DNA from: ZC4RG20 sp036381515
GTDB lineage: Bacteria > Pseudomonadota > Gammaproteobacteria > Steroidobacterales > Rariloculaceae
Length of the DNA: 64,000 nucleotides
NCBI GenBank assembly: GCA_036381515.1
Contig: DASVCR010000028.1
Span: 5,786-69,785 of the forward strand
Direction of reading: 5' to 3'
Positions 18,212 to 26,671 of the stretch are shown here, one piece after another. The notes under the pieces were generated by a model. The model was not told where the DNA came from. It ran no database searches and saw only the letters and a list, made by a program, of their open reading frames with translations. How positions within the stretch are numbered: the stretch's first letter is position 1; each line of letters opens with the position of its first letter. Made by a program: the position numbers and the translations under genes.

Positions 18212-19366
18212 GTGCGCGCAGTCCTCATCACGATCACCGCCTCGTGGCTGATCTCGAGCGCCGCCCTGGCGCAGGACTCCGATTACCGCGGCCTGTGGGT
18301 ATCGACGCCCTACCCGTCGATCGAGGTCGCACCCGGCGACGACATCTCCTTCGCCCTGACCGTCCACAACGCGAACCGGCCGCCTCAGCGAGTCGCGCTG
18401 GAAGTGCTTCAGCCGCCGAGCGACTGGGACGTACGCCTGCTCGGCGGCGGCAAACCGGTGGGCGCGGTGTTCGTGGGACCCGACGCGACGGCCAACCTCC
18501 AGCTCGAGCTCGAGCCGCCCGAGGGCATCGGCAAGGGCAGGTACACGCTCACGGTGCGCGCGGCGGGCACCTCCGACCGTTTCGAGCTGCCGCTCGAGGT
18601 CGTGATCGGCGAGACGCCGCCTGCAAAGCTCGAGCTCGAGCCCGAGCTGCCGATCCTGCCCGGCACGCCCGACTCCGCGTTTCGCTTCAACGTCGAGCTC
18701 GGCAACAAGACGGGCGAGGACGCGCTGATCGCGTTGTCGGCAGACGCACCGCCCGGCTTCCAGGTGTCGTTCAAGGAGCGCTTCGGCTCGCAGCGGCTCA
18801 CGAGCGTAGCCGTCGAGGCCGGCCAGACGCAGGGCCTCGAGATCGAGGTGCGACCGCCGCAGGGGACGGCCGCGGGACGCTATCCGGTCACGGTGCGCGC
18901 GATGGCCGGCGAGGTGGCGGCGAAGACCGAGCTCACGCTCGACGTGAGCGGCCAGCCGGCGCTGCGTCTGACGGCGCCCGGAGAGCTGCTGTCCGGGCGC
19001 GTCGAGGCCGGCGAGCAGACTCCGCTGCAGCTCGTGCTGCAGAACACCGGCAGCGCGCCCGCGCAGGGGGTGAGCTTCTCGGCATCGCAGCCGCAGGGCT
19101 GGGAGATCGAGTTCGAGCCCGAGACCGTGCCCGTCCTGCCGCCCGGCGAGCGGATGGAGGTGCGCGCGCTCGTCACGGCGCCGGCCGAGGCCATCGCCGG
19201 CGACTACATGCTGACGCTGCGCGCGAACGCCGACGCGGCGTCGGCGAACTCGGAGTTCCGCGTGACCGTGCGGACGTCGACGCTGTGGGGCATCGTCGGC
19301 CTCCTCGTGATCGCCGCGGCCGTGGCCGTGCTCGCGCTCGCGGTCATGCGCTACGGGAGGCGTTGA
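18212..19366 (+). CDS. NEW3-domain membrane-anchored protein of an ABC system
   Basis: The 384-residue protein has a signal peptide ending SAALAQ (about residue 21), then three beta-sandwich repeats of the NEW3/NPCBM-associated kind (about 30-135, 140-245, 250-355). Recurrent lines include GRYTLTVRAAG, GRYPVTVRAMAG and GDYMLTLRANAD. A C-terminal transmembrane helix (about 358-381) ends in RYGRR, so the domains face the periplasm. GTG 18212 follows AAAGGAGGC. It leads an operon with the ATPase and permease genes and probably provides the external, perhaps glycan-binding, part (inference). Confidence 0.85.
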   Translation: MRAVLITITASWLISSAALAQDSDYRGLWVSTPYPSIEVAPGDDISFALTVHNANRPPQRVALEVLQPPSDWDVRLLGGGKPVGAVFVGPDATANLQLELEPPEGIGKGRYTLTVRAAGTSDRFELPLEVVIGETPPAKLELEPELPILPGTPDSAFRFNVELGNKTGEDALIALSADAPPGFQVSFKERFGSQRLTSVAVEAGQTQGLEIEVRPPQGTAAGRYPVTVRAMAGEVAAKTELTLDVSGQPALRLTAPGELLSGRVEAGEQTPLQLVLQNTGSAPAQGVSFSASQPQGWEIEFEPETVPVLPPGERMEVRALVTAPAEAIAGDYMLTLRANADAASANSEFRVTVRTSTLWGIVGLLVIAAAVAVLALAVMRYGRR

Positions 19367-19368
19367 CG

Positions 19369-20304
19369 ATGGCCGCCGTGATCGAAGCGCGCGGCCTCAC
19401 CAAGCGCTACGGCGGGATCACGGCCGTCGACGGCATCGACCTCGAGATCCGCCGCGGCGAGGTGTTCGGCCTCCTCGGCCCGAACGGCTCCGGCAAAACG
19501 ACGACGATCCTGATGCTGCTCGGGCTCACGGACGTCACCTCCGGCACCGTACGGGTGCTTGGGCTCGATCCCGCGCGCGAGCCGCTCGCCGTAAAGCGGC
19601 GCGTCGGCTACATGCCGGACACGGTCGGCTTCTACGATCACCTTTCGGCGCGCGCGAACCTGCGCTACACGGGTCGCCTCGCCGGGATCGACCGCGACGT
19701 GCTCGACGAGCGCATCGACGGTGCGCTCGCGCAGGTGGGCCTCCGCGACGCGGCCGACCGGCGCGTAGGCGCGTACTCGGCCGGCATGCGCCGCCGGCTC
19801 GGGCTCGCCGACGTGCTGATCAAGGAGCCCGACATCGCGATCCTCGACGAGCCGACCAACGACCTCGATCCGACGGCGACGCGCGAGTTCCTCGATCTGA
19901 TCCTCGCGCTCAAGCGTCGCGACATCACGGTGCTCCTGTCGTCGCATCTGCTCGAGCGCGTGCAGGCCGTGTGCGACCGCGTCGCGCTCTTCCACCGCGG
20001 GCGCATCGCGCTCGAGGGCACCGTCGCCGCGCTCGCGCAGCAGGTGCTCGGCGGCGGGCACAGGATCATTCTCGAGGCGGACGGCGCCGATCTGAAGGCC
20101 GCGCTCGAGCGTATCGCGGGCGTCGTGGGCGTGACCACGCCCGAGCCCGGCCGCTACGTGATCGAAGCTTCGGACGACGTGCGCGCCGCCGCGGCGGCGG
20201 AAGCCGTGCGCGCCGGCGCGGCCGTGAAGTCGCTCGCGCTCGAGCAGCCGAGCCTCGCCGAAGTGTATGCGAGCTACTTCAGGAGTCTGCGCGATGCGGC
20301 GTGA
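19369..20304 (+). CDS. ABC transporter ATP-binding protein
   Basis: The 311-residue protein has a Walker A (GPNGSGKTT), a variant signature loop (YSAGMRRRLGLADVL), a Walker B with DEPTNDLDP and an H-loop (SSHLLERV). The last 80 residues form the accessory domain common in ABC-2 type ATPases. ATG 19369 follows the stop of the NEW3 gene by 2 bp, and its own stop overlaps the permease start by 11 bp. The three genes form one operon and probably one membrane complex. Confidence 0.93.
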   Translation: MAAVIEARGLTKRYGGITAVDGIDLEIRRGEVFGLLGPNGSGKTTTILMLLGLTDVTSGTVRVLGLDPAREPLAVKRRVGYMPDTVGFYDHLSARANLRYTGRLAGIDRDVLDERIDGALAQVGLRDAADRRVGAYSAGMRRRLGLADVLIKEPDIAILDEPTNDLDPTATREFLDLILALKRRDITVLLSSHLLERVQAVCDRVALFHRGRIALEGTVAALAQQVLGGGHRIILEADGADLKAALERIAGVVGVTTPEPGRYVIEASDDVRAAAAAEAVRAGAAVKSLALEQPSLAEVYASYFRSLRDAA

Positions 20305-21256
20305 AGGATCGCCCTGGACCGGGCTCGCCACCGTCGTCGCGAAGGAGATGGCGGACCATCTCACGAGCGCGCGCATGCGGATCCTCGAGGTGCTGATCGT
20401 GCTGATCGCCGCCGGCACGCTCTACAACTCGATCGGCATGCTGCGGCGCACGACGGTCGAGGATCCGTTCCTGTTCCTGCGGCTGTTCACGCTCGCCGAT
20501 GCGCCGCTGCCGTCGTTCCTGTCCTTCCTGGGCTTCGTCGTGCCGCTGATGGCCATCGCGCTCGGCTTCGACAGCATCAACGGCGAGTACGCGCGCCGCA
20601 CGCTGTCGCGCGTGCTCGCGCAGCCGATCTACCGCGACGCGCTGATCCTCGGCAAATTCCTCGCGAGCCTAGGGACCCTCGCGCTCACGCTCGCGGCGCT
20701 CTGGCTCATCGTCACGGGCGCGGGCCTCCTGTTCCTCGGCGTGCCGCCGAGCGGCGAGGAGGTGCTGCGCGGTATCGGCTTCCTCGTCGTCACGATCGCT
20801 TACGCCGGCGTGTGGCTCGCGCTCGCGATGCTGCTCTCCACGACGTTCCGCCAGGCGGCGACGGCGGCGCTCGCGGCGCTCGCGGTGTGGCTGCTGTTCT
20901 CGATCTTCTGGCCGATCATCGTGGACTTCCTCGCCCCGCTCTTCGTCGGGCAGCCGGCCGACCTGATGGCCGCGCTGCAGGCCGCCGCGGATCGGGCGCA
21001 GACCGAGCTCGCGCTCGCTCGCGTCTCGCCGAACACGCTGTACGGCGAGGCGACGCTCGCGCTGCTGAATCCCGAGACGCGCACGCTCGGCCTCGTGTTC
21101 TTCGGCCAGCTGCAAAATGCGATCGTCGGCGCGCCGCTGCCGCTCGGGCAGAGCCTGCTCCTGATCTGGCCGCACGTCACGGGGCTCGCCGCGGCGGCGA
21201 TCCTCCTCTTCACGCTGACCTACGTGCTGTTTCAGCGTCAGGAGGTGCGGGCCTGA
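20294..21256 (+). CDS. ABC-2 type transporter permease
   Basis: The 320-residue protein has about six hydrophobic segments, including ILEVLIVLIAAGTLY, FLSFLGFVVPLMAIALGF, LALTLAALWLIVTGAGLL, GVWLALAMLLSTTF, LAALAVWLLFSIFWPIIV and a C-terminal GLAAAAILLFTLTYVLFQ. The SINGEYARRTLSRVLAQPIYR loop is typical of NosY/CcmB-like ABC-2 permeases. The start at 20294 overlaps the ATPase gene. The substrate is unknown, but the NEW3 partner suggests a cell-surface or envelope substrate. Confidence 0.9.
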   Translation: MRREGSPWTGLATVVAKEMADHLTSARMRILEVLIVLIAAGTLYNSIGMLRRTTVEDPFLFLRLFTLADAPLPSFLSFLGFVVPLMAIALGFDSINGEYARRTLSRVLAQPIYRDALILGKFLASLGTLALTLAALWLIVTGAGLLFLGVPPSGEEVLRGIGFLVVTIAYAGVWLALAMLLSTTFRQAATAALAALAVWLLFSIFWPIIVDFLAPLFVGQPADLMAALQAAADRAQTELALARVSPNTLYGEATLALLNPETRTLGLVFFGQLQNAIVGAPLPLGQSLLLIWPHVTGLAAAAILLFTLTYVLFQRQEVRA

Positions 21257-21260
21257 CGAG

Positions 21261-21293
21261 GCGCCGCGGCCGGGGCCGCCCCGGCCGCGGTGC
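21261..21293. terminator. Strong hairpin between convergent genes
   Basis: CCGCGGCCGGGG (21264-21275) pairs perfectly with CCCCGGCCGCGG (21279-21290) around a 3-nt loop, and three flanking pairs, one a wobble, extend it. It sits between the ABC operon and the convergent cupin gene and could end transcription from both sides, though there is no T-run. Confidence 0.6.
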
Positions 21294-21313
21294 GCGGGGA
21301 CGGCCCGGACGCG

Positions 21314-21724
21314 TCAGCGTGCCGGAAGCGTGAGCGGCGCGCCTTCGTCCTTCACCATGAATACGAGAATGCGTGCGGGCTCCGTGTCGCTCGCGTTGCG
21401 CGAGACCGAGTGGATGTCGCTCGGCGACTCGTAGAACGTCTGCCCCGCTTCGAGCGTCACGCGCTCGCCGCCCTCGACCTGCATCTCGACCTTGCCCTCG
21501 AGCACGTAGACGAACGTGCTCGCATTGTGTCGATGCGGCGGCGACTCCTCGCCCGGCGGATACTCGACGGTGAGCATCACGCCTTCCTTGCCGGGCACGC
21601 CGACCAACGACTGCGTGACGAGCGGTGTGACCTGCGAGCCCGACGCAGCAGGCTGCGCCACTGCAATGTCGAGCGCCGCGCCCAGCACGAGGACGGCGCA
21701 AGCTCGTAACCCGATCCGAATCAT
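21314..21724 (-). CDS. Secreted cupin-domain protein
   Basis: The 136-residue protein has a signal peptide ending DIAVAQ (about residue 24) and one cupin barrel. The metal-binding motif reads PPGEESPPHRHNASTFVYVL, and the second motif includes AGQTFYESPSDIHSVSRN. It is periplasmic and probably binds a metal ion, but its substrate is unknown. GGAGGGTGATC before ATG 21724 supports this start over the longer frame to 21832. Confidence 0.87.
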   Translation of the reverse strand: MIRIGLRACAVLVLGAALDIAVAQPAASGSQVTPLVTQSLVGVPGKEGVMLTVEYPPGEESPPHRHNASTFVYVLEGKVEMQVEGGERVTLEAGQTFYESPSDIHSVSRNASDTEPARILVFMVKDEGAPLTLPAR

Positions 21725-21865
21725 GATCACCCTCCTGTTCACGTCGATTGTGCCTTCCTGAGGCTCCCGCCCGATAGCCGTGCCGTAGATCGCGCTCGGC
21801 TCATCGTCCTTGACGCACGGCAGCGCCCGCATGTGACAAGCGCCCGGTCTTCGTTGCCGCGATAG

Positions 21866-22183
21866 CGACGCCGCGTTCCGGGAGCGGGACGGTTCGTCGA
21901 CATCGGGCTGCGCTGCGGCGCGGAAAATCCCGGTTCGAGCTCCTGCTCCGGCGTCGACGTCGCCCGCGCGCTCCTCGCGGGCTTACCCGGGCTCGTCGTC
22001 GGCAGCGTCCTGGCGTTCGCGGCGGCGGCCTGGCTGCGCTCCCAGCTCCTGTCGAGCGCGGTTTCGGCCGAAGCCGTGCCGATCATGGTCGCGATCGGGT
22101 TCGCCTGTCTCCTGACGCTCGCGAGCCTCGATTCGGCCCGTCAGGTTCGCTCGACGGCGCCCGCGGAGCTGCTGCGGGAGTAG
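21866..22183 (+). pseudogene. Remnant of an ADOP/FtsX-type permease C-terminus
   Basis: An open frame of about 105 codons without a start reads as the end of an FtsX-like permease. It has an IGLRCGAE segment (compare IGLRLALGA in intact genes), then ALLAGLPGLVVGSVLAFAAA, IMVAIGFACLLTLASLDSAR and the terminal STAPAELLRE. The three intact ADOP genes in this window end in the same way (for example RRALRTTPVEALR). The first 600-700 codons are missing, and the last 100 bp overlap the tail of the convergent AlkD gene. It is therefore a decayed copy. Confidence 0.65.
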
Positions 22184-22934
22184 GCTCCCGGTACAGGTAG
22201 CGCCGGCGCAGCTCGTCCGGATACTTCTCGATCGCGTAACGCAGCATCGTGCGCGGCATTCGCCGATAGCGCGGCCGCAGGAACGCCTCGGCCGTCGCGC
22301 GGTCCCGCTTGCCGACCTCGCGCAGCATCCACCCGACCGCCTTGTGGATGAGGTCGTGCGTGTCCTGCAGCAACATGTCGGCGACGCGCAGCGTCTCGTC
22401 GAACGATCCGGCCTTCACGTAGCAGAAAGTCGCCATGATCGCGATCCGCCTCTCCCAGACCGACGTCGAGCGCGTAAGGTCGTACAGCACCGTCTTCTCG
22501 CGGTTCTCGAGATGCGGTCCCACGATGCACTCGGCCGAGCTGTCGACGAGGTCCCAGTTGTTCACGCAGGCGGTGTGATCCAGGTACAGGCGGTAGATCG
22601 CCTCGCGCAGCGCCTCGTCTCCGCGATCGTAAGCCTGCACGAGGAGCAGCAGCGCGAGCATGCGCGCCTCGTGATACGGCGAGACGAGCAGGGCGCGACA
22701 ACCAGGGAGCCCAAGCGACGCATGCTTCCTGGCCAGCTTGCGCAGGACGGGCACACGGATCCCGAGGAAGCGATCCCCTTCGCCATACTCGCCCGGCCCC
22801 GTCTTGAAGTACCGTGCGAGCCGCTCCGCACTCTCCGGATCGGCGAGCCCCTGGAGCTCCTGCTCTATTTCGGCGACGTGCGCTGGCGCTTCACGCGCAT
22901 TCACGGCTCGTCCTCGGTTCCGGCTGCGTATCAT
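22083..22934 (-). CDS. DNA alkylation repair protein, AlkD-like
   Basis: The 283-residue protein is an AlkD-type HEAT-like repeat DNA glycosylase. It has the family opening (YFKTGPGEYGEGDRFLGIRV), the active-site region NNWDLVDSSAE (W127, D131) and the arginine of VWERRIAIM (R162). These enzymes remove positively charged alkylated bases such as N3- and N7-alkylpurines. ATG 22934 follows AGGAGTCG. The last 35 residues are proline- and arginine-rich and run over the permease remnant on the other strand, so the C-terminus may have been extended by a local rearrangement. Confidence 0.9.
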   Translation of the reverse strand: MIRSRNRGRAVNAREAPAHVAEIEQELQGLADPESAERLARYFKTGPGEYGEGDRFLGIRVPVLRKLARKHASLGLPGCRALLVSPYHEARMLALLLLVQAYDRGDEALREAIYRLYLDHTACVNNWDLVDSSAECIVGPHLENREKTVLYDLTRSTSVWERRIAIMATFCYVKAGSFDETLRVADMLLQDTHDLIHKAVGWMLREVGKRDRATAEAFLRPRYRRMPRTMLRYAIEKYPDELRRRYLYREPTPAAAPRAPSSEPDGPNRGSRASGDRRTRSRP

Positions 22935-23192
22935 CCGCTTCGACTCCTATGCGCCGAATAATAATCGGAGCCTCCAGTCCAGATCTCGTGCCGACAGTCG
23001 ATACCGAGCGTCACGATCACGGCGAGCTCGCGCGAGAACGCATCCAACGCCGCTAATAACCGGTCATAACCTGACACTCCGTTGCTCGGCTGCGGCTTCG
23101 ATGTTGTGATCCCGAGGCCGGGCGCGCTTGGGCTTGCCGGGAGCGAGCCGTTTTCGCGCTCGAAAGGAATTACAAACGACGAGGCGGCCGCA

Positions 23193-24815
23193 ATGAGAAT
23201 TCGAAGAACGGTATCGATGACGATCTCCTGGACCGCCGGCCTCTGCGCCTGCGTCTTCATGCAGACCGCAGCAGCACAGGCCGAGCGGCCCGACGCCGAA
23301 ACGAACCGACCCAACATCCTGCTGATCATCGCCGACGATGTCGGCCTCGACGTCACGACGAACATGTATCCGGGGCTCGTCGATGACCTCGTCGAGCAGT
23401 ACGGGCCGGCCGGGCATGACCACCCGGACTACGAGAAGATCGACGGGAAACCGGCTTCGACCCCCGTCCTCGAGGACCTCGCGCGGCAGGGGATGGTCTT
23501 CTCGAATGCGTGGGCGCAGCCGTTCTGCTCGCCGACGCGCGCGTCGATACTCACGGGCCTGTTCTCGTCGCGCACCGACGTGCTGACGCCAGCGGACCCG
23601 CTGAGCCAGAACCACACGTCCCTTGCCCAGCTCCTGAAGGACGAGGGCGGCTACAGCACGGCGGTGTTCGGCAAATGGCACATGGCCGGGGTACCGCGCG
23701 GCAATGTCGCCTATCCCGGCATGAAGCCTCTGGAAGCGGGCTTCGACCTCTTCAAGGGCAACCTCCACGCCGCGATACAGACTTATTGGAGCTACGACTA
23801 CCAGATCCAGGACGGCGAGACCGCTCCCGGTGAGTGGCGAACGGAAGCGCCCCCGGAACGGTCGCTTCCCGGGATCGCGCCGACGACCTATGCGCCGGTC
23901 GTGAAGGCCGCAGACACGATCGAGTGGATTACGGCTCGCGAGGCGGAGGACCCGGAGAAGCCGTGGTTCACTTGGCTCGCATTCAATCTGTCGCACGCGA
24001 CGATATCGCGGACGCCGAGCCAGATGATCGTGCCGAATGCGGATACGCTGAACGCCGCGGCGCGCGCCGAGATGGAGGCGTGCGGCGGCGAGTTCGGGAC
24101 GGCGAACCTCGGCTCATGCACCGGCGAGCAGGTCATGCGTGCGATGACGAGCTCGATGGACACGGTGATCGGCAAGGTGCTCGAGGCCGTCGACGAGCTC
24201 GACCCGAACACCTACGTGATCTTCCTCGGCGACAACGGCACGCCGATGTACGGCCGGCCGGGTCTCAACTTCATCGACAACACCTACATCACCCGAAGCG
24301 GCCGCGGCAAAGGGACCGTATACGAGAGCGGCGCGCGCGTCTCGCTCGCGGTGAGGGGACCCGGCATCCAGGCCGGCACCCGCAGCGACGAGTTCGTCCA
24401 TGCCGTGGATCTTTTCGCGACGATCCTCGAGCTCGCCGACGTGCCGGTACCGCGGACCGTCTCGAACCGGGATGGGACGGGGTCGATCAGTCTCGATGGT
24501 GTCTCGCTCGCGCCGATCCTGTTCGGCAAGGCTTCGGCTGTGCGCGATCCGAACGAGGGCTATCTGTTGACGGAAACCCGCGGGAGGCGACCGCAGGTCG
24601 GCGCGCGCAACGGCACGTACAAGGTCGTTTGCCGCGGCAGCGCCGAGATCGCCAACTGCGACTTCTACAACCTGGCCGACGACCCGCTCGAGGAGTATCC
24701 GCTCGCGAAGCCCGACGACTGCAGCAACTTCCGGGACGGGACGTGGACACCGAACGATCGCGAGTGGCACTTCTGCCGACTGACGGACATCGTCGCGACG
24801 GAGTCGTTCCTGTAG
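23193..24815 (+). CDS. Secreted sulfatase
   Basis: The 540-residue protein has a signal peptide ending TAAAQ (about residue 29), the N-terminal metal site PNILLIIADDVG and the sulfatase signature CSPTRASILTG. C112 of that signature would be converted to formylglycine. The second metal site is VIFLGDNGTP, and FGKWHM is also conserved. It should hydrolyse a sulfate ester in the periplasm, though the substrate cannot be read. GAGG lies 9 bp before ATG 23193. No maturase or other polysaccharide-utilisation gene is adjacent. Confidence 0.92.
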   Translation: MRIRRTVSMTISWTAGLCACVFMQTAAAQAERPDAETNRPNILLIIADDVGLDVTTNMYPGLVDDLVEQYGPAGHDHPDYEKIDGKPASTPVLEDLARQGMVFSNAWAQPFCSPTRASILTGLFSSRTDVLTPADPLSQNHTSLAQLLKDEGGYSTAVFGKWHMAGVPRGNVAYPGMKPLEAGFDLFKGNLHAAIQTYWSYDYQIQDGETAPGEWRTEAPPERSLPGIAPTTYAPVVKAADTIEWITAREAEDPEKPWFTWLAFNLSHATISRTPSQMIVPNADTLNAAARAEMEACGGEFGTANLGSCTGEQVMRAMTSSMDTVIGKVLEAVDELDPNTYVIFLGDNGTPMYGRPGLNFIDNTYITRSGRGKGTVYESGARVSLAVRGPGIQAGTRSDEFVHAVDLFATILELADVPVPRTVSNRDGTGSISLDGVSLAPILFGKASAVRDPNEGYLLTETRGRRPQVGARNGTYKVVCRGSAEIANCDFYNLADDPLEEYPLAKPDDCSNFRDGTWTPNDREWHFCRLTDIVATESFL

Positions 24816-24871
24816 ACGGTGGCGGCGGCCGCGGCTATGCACCTCCTCCATGGTCGCGCACCGCCCCCCGA

Positions 24872-24910
24872 CGCGTCGCGGCCGCAGTGTCCTGCTGCGG
24901 CCGCGATGCG
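24872..24910. terminator. Bidirectional hairpin between sulfatase and M28-like gene
   Basis: TCGCGGCCGCAG (24876-24887) and CTGCGGCCGCGA (24895-24906) form a perfect 12-bp stem around 7 nt, extended outward by four more pairs with one wobble. It lies between convergent genes and has no T-run. Confidence 0.6.
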
Positions 24911-24926
24911 CCGTCACGGCGCGGCG

Positions 24927-26210
24927 CTATGCGTCGACGATCAGCTCGATGCCCCGCTGATACGCTCGAATGACCGGCACGAGGTGACGTTCGTCGACGC
25001 GTGACAGCGTGTCCTCGATCGTGTGGAACCACGCGTGCGTCGCGATCGTGGCGAATGCGGTCGTGTATCCGCGCTCCAGGAACAGCGGCAGCTCGCCTCC
25101 GCCGACGGCGGTCGGCGGCGAGTAGCCGGGGAGATTCTTGAAAGACTCGGCCACCGCATCGCGTGCCGTGTCGGTGGCCATCAGCGTCCGCCGCGGATCC
25201 GGCGTATCGAGCATCACGAGCTCTCCGTTCCGCTCTTCCGCGTCGCGGACGGCGAGCGAGGCGCCGATGTGCACCCAGACCCGAGTGTCCTCGGGCGGCG
25301 GCGTATCGACGATGTGCTCTGACCCCGCGAAGTAGTACTCGTGCCCGCCGGAATTCAGCAGCCAGATCGAGTGCTGCGGGAACCGGTGTACCGCCCATGC
25401 GGCGATCTCGAGAAACGCCGCCGTGCCGGTTCCTCGCTCGCCGACGCAGTGATACCAGCCGGAGCGCGGAGTCGAGACCGCGATCCAGCGATCGCCGCGC
25501 TCGAGACGGGCGACGATGTTCGGGCTCGGGCGACGGGTCGCGTCGCCATCCAGGATCAGCGTACCCTCGGCCCCGGACCGTGCCGCCTCGATGATCGTCG
25601 CCGCGTCCTTCGGCGCCAGCACTGCCGTCGGGATCGGGACGAACGGCGCCGACGGGCGCACGTTCAGCGCGATCGCCTCGCCGCTCGGCCCTCTCGTGAC
25701 GATGACGATCGCGCTCGCACCCGCTTCGGCGAGCCGCACGACCGTCTGTCCGATGCCGCGGTCGGGCGCAAGCGCGGCATGACGGCCGAATGGCGTCAGG
25801 AACACCGCGATGCGCCCGCGAACGTCGGAGCGCTCGTCCTCCACGACGACGAGCGGCGCGGTTACCCCGCTCGGGCCGGTCGGCACGACGGGCGCCTGCG
25901 GCTGCACGTCGACCGACGCTGAGCCTGCGTCGAGGCGAGCGATTCGCTCGTCCCAGAACGGCATGTCGGCGGTCGACTCCTCGACGTCGTAACCGGCAGC
26001 GCGGAGACGGCCCGCGATCCAATTCGCCGTGGCGAGATCACCCGGGCTTCCCGAGAACTTGTAGCCGAACGCCGCATGGTGCTCGAGGTCCCGGCGGACG
26101 CGGGCGAGCAGGGAGCTCTCGTCATTTTGCGCCCGCGCAGGGAACGATACCGCGGGCATCAGCGCGCCGCCGGCCAAGGCTCTCAATAGGGTCCGTCTCG
26201 TCGTCGTCAT
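24927..26210 (-). CDS. Tat-exported PA-domain/M28-like protein, active site degenerate
   Basis: From ATG 26210 the 427-residue protein starts with a Tat-type signal (TTTRRTLLRALAGGALMPAV). A protease-associated (PA) domain (about 95-210) and an M28 aminopeptidase-like domain follow. Several M28 metal-site positions look changed. The usual HxDS and DDDASG segments read PRSGWYHC and ERGTGTAAF, and the usual GEE reads GHE. Only the final histidine motif (HTIEDT) is clear. It may be a binding protein or an altered hydrolase rather than a normal peptidase (inference). Confidence 0.78.
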   Translation of the reverse strand: MTTTRRTLLRALAGGALMPAVSFPARAQNDESSLLARVRRDLEHHAAFGYKFSGSPGDLATANWIAGRLRAAGYDVEESTADMPFWDERIARLDAGSASVDVQPQAPVVPTGPSGVTAPLVVVEDERSDVRGRIAVFLTPFGRHAALAPDRGIGQTVVRLAEAGASAIVIVTRGPSGEAIALNVRPSAPFVPIPTAVLAPKDAATIIEAARSGAEGTLILDGDATRRPSPNIVARLERGDRWIAVSTPRSGWYHCVGERGTGTAAFLEIAAWAVHRFPQHSIWLLNSGGHEYYFAGSEHIVDTPPPEDTRVWVHIGASLAVRDAEERNGELVMLDTPDPRRTLMATDTARDAVAESFKNLPGYSPPTAVGGGELPLFLERGYTTAFATIATHAWFHTIEDTLSRVDERHLVPVIRAYQRGIELIVDA

Positions 26211-26323
26211 GTCCGTATTCCTCCGCGCGACTCCATACTCGATCGGCTCGTACGGGATACTCGTTGACGACGAGGAACGCAAGCAGCTTCACGATCGCAC
26301 GAGTGAAAAAGGCGCGATTGTGA

Positions 26324-26354
26324 GCACAACGGGTCGTGCGGCACAACGTCGTGC
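26324..26354. promoter_or_regulatory. Tandem dyad sites upstream of the M28-like gene
   Basis: GCACAACGGGTCGTGC (26324-26339) and GCACAACGTCGTGC (26341-26354) are two near-identical dyads side by side. They lie 114 bp upstream of the M28-like gene and 320 bp upstream of the TonB receptor. On the minus strand TTGTGC and CACAAT with about 18 bp between them could be a promoter overlapping both dyads, consistent with an operator. Confidence 0.4.
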
Positions 26355-26581
26355 TTGACTCATTAGGAAGATAACCGGTCACTCGCTCCCGCGAGCGCCG
26401 ATCCTCGTGATTACGGCAGCTTCCGCGCAGCGCGCACGACCTCGATCGATCAACACGCGTGGACTTCTCTAGTCGCGTCGAGACGATCCTGTTTGTTGTA
26501 CTGCTCTCGCTCGCGAGTGTATCCTTTATTCAATACAACGACGAACGGCAAAAGCGATTCAGGTGCCACAAGCAACAGGAA

Positions 26582-26605
26582 GCCGGCGCTACGCACAGCG
26601 CCGGC
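26582..26605 (+). promoter_or_regulatory. Hairpin in the TonB receptor leader
   Basis: GCCGGCGCT and AGCGCCGGC form a perfect 9-bp stem around a 6-nt loop, 66 bp before the receptor start codon. It could attenuate transcription or stabilise the leader RNA; no T-run follows. Confidence 0.4.
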
Positions 26606-26671
26606 GTCGACGCTGTTGCGAGTCCACCCGCCTGCCGCAGCCGGTCCTTCAACAACGACGGGGAATCACGA

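Larger units (their letters stand above)
26211..26671. other. Divergent intergenic region of M28-like gene and TonB receptor
   Basis: This 461-bp region separates two outward-reading genes. It holds the tandem dyads at 26324-26354 and a hairpin in the receptor leader at 26582-26605. The receptor frame stays open upstream to 26459, but that part has no ribosome site and lies before the signal peptide, so it is treated as untranslated leader. Confidence 0.5.

Noticed and set aside
26459..26671. 71-codon N-terminal extension of the large TonB receptor
   Set aside because: It lies before the signal peptide, has no ribosome site and contains a leader hairpin.
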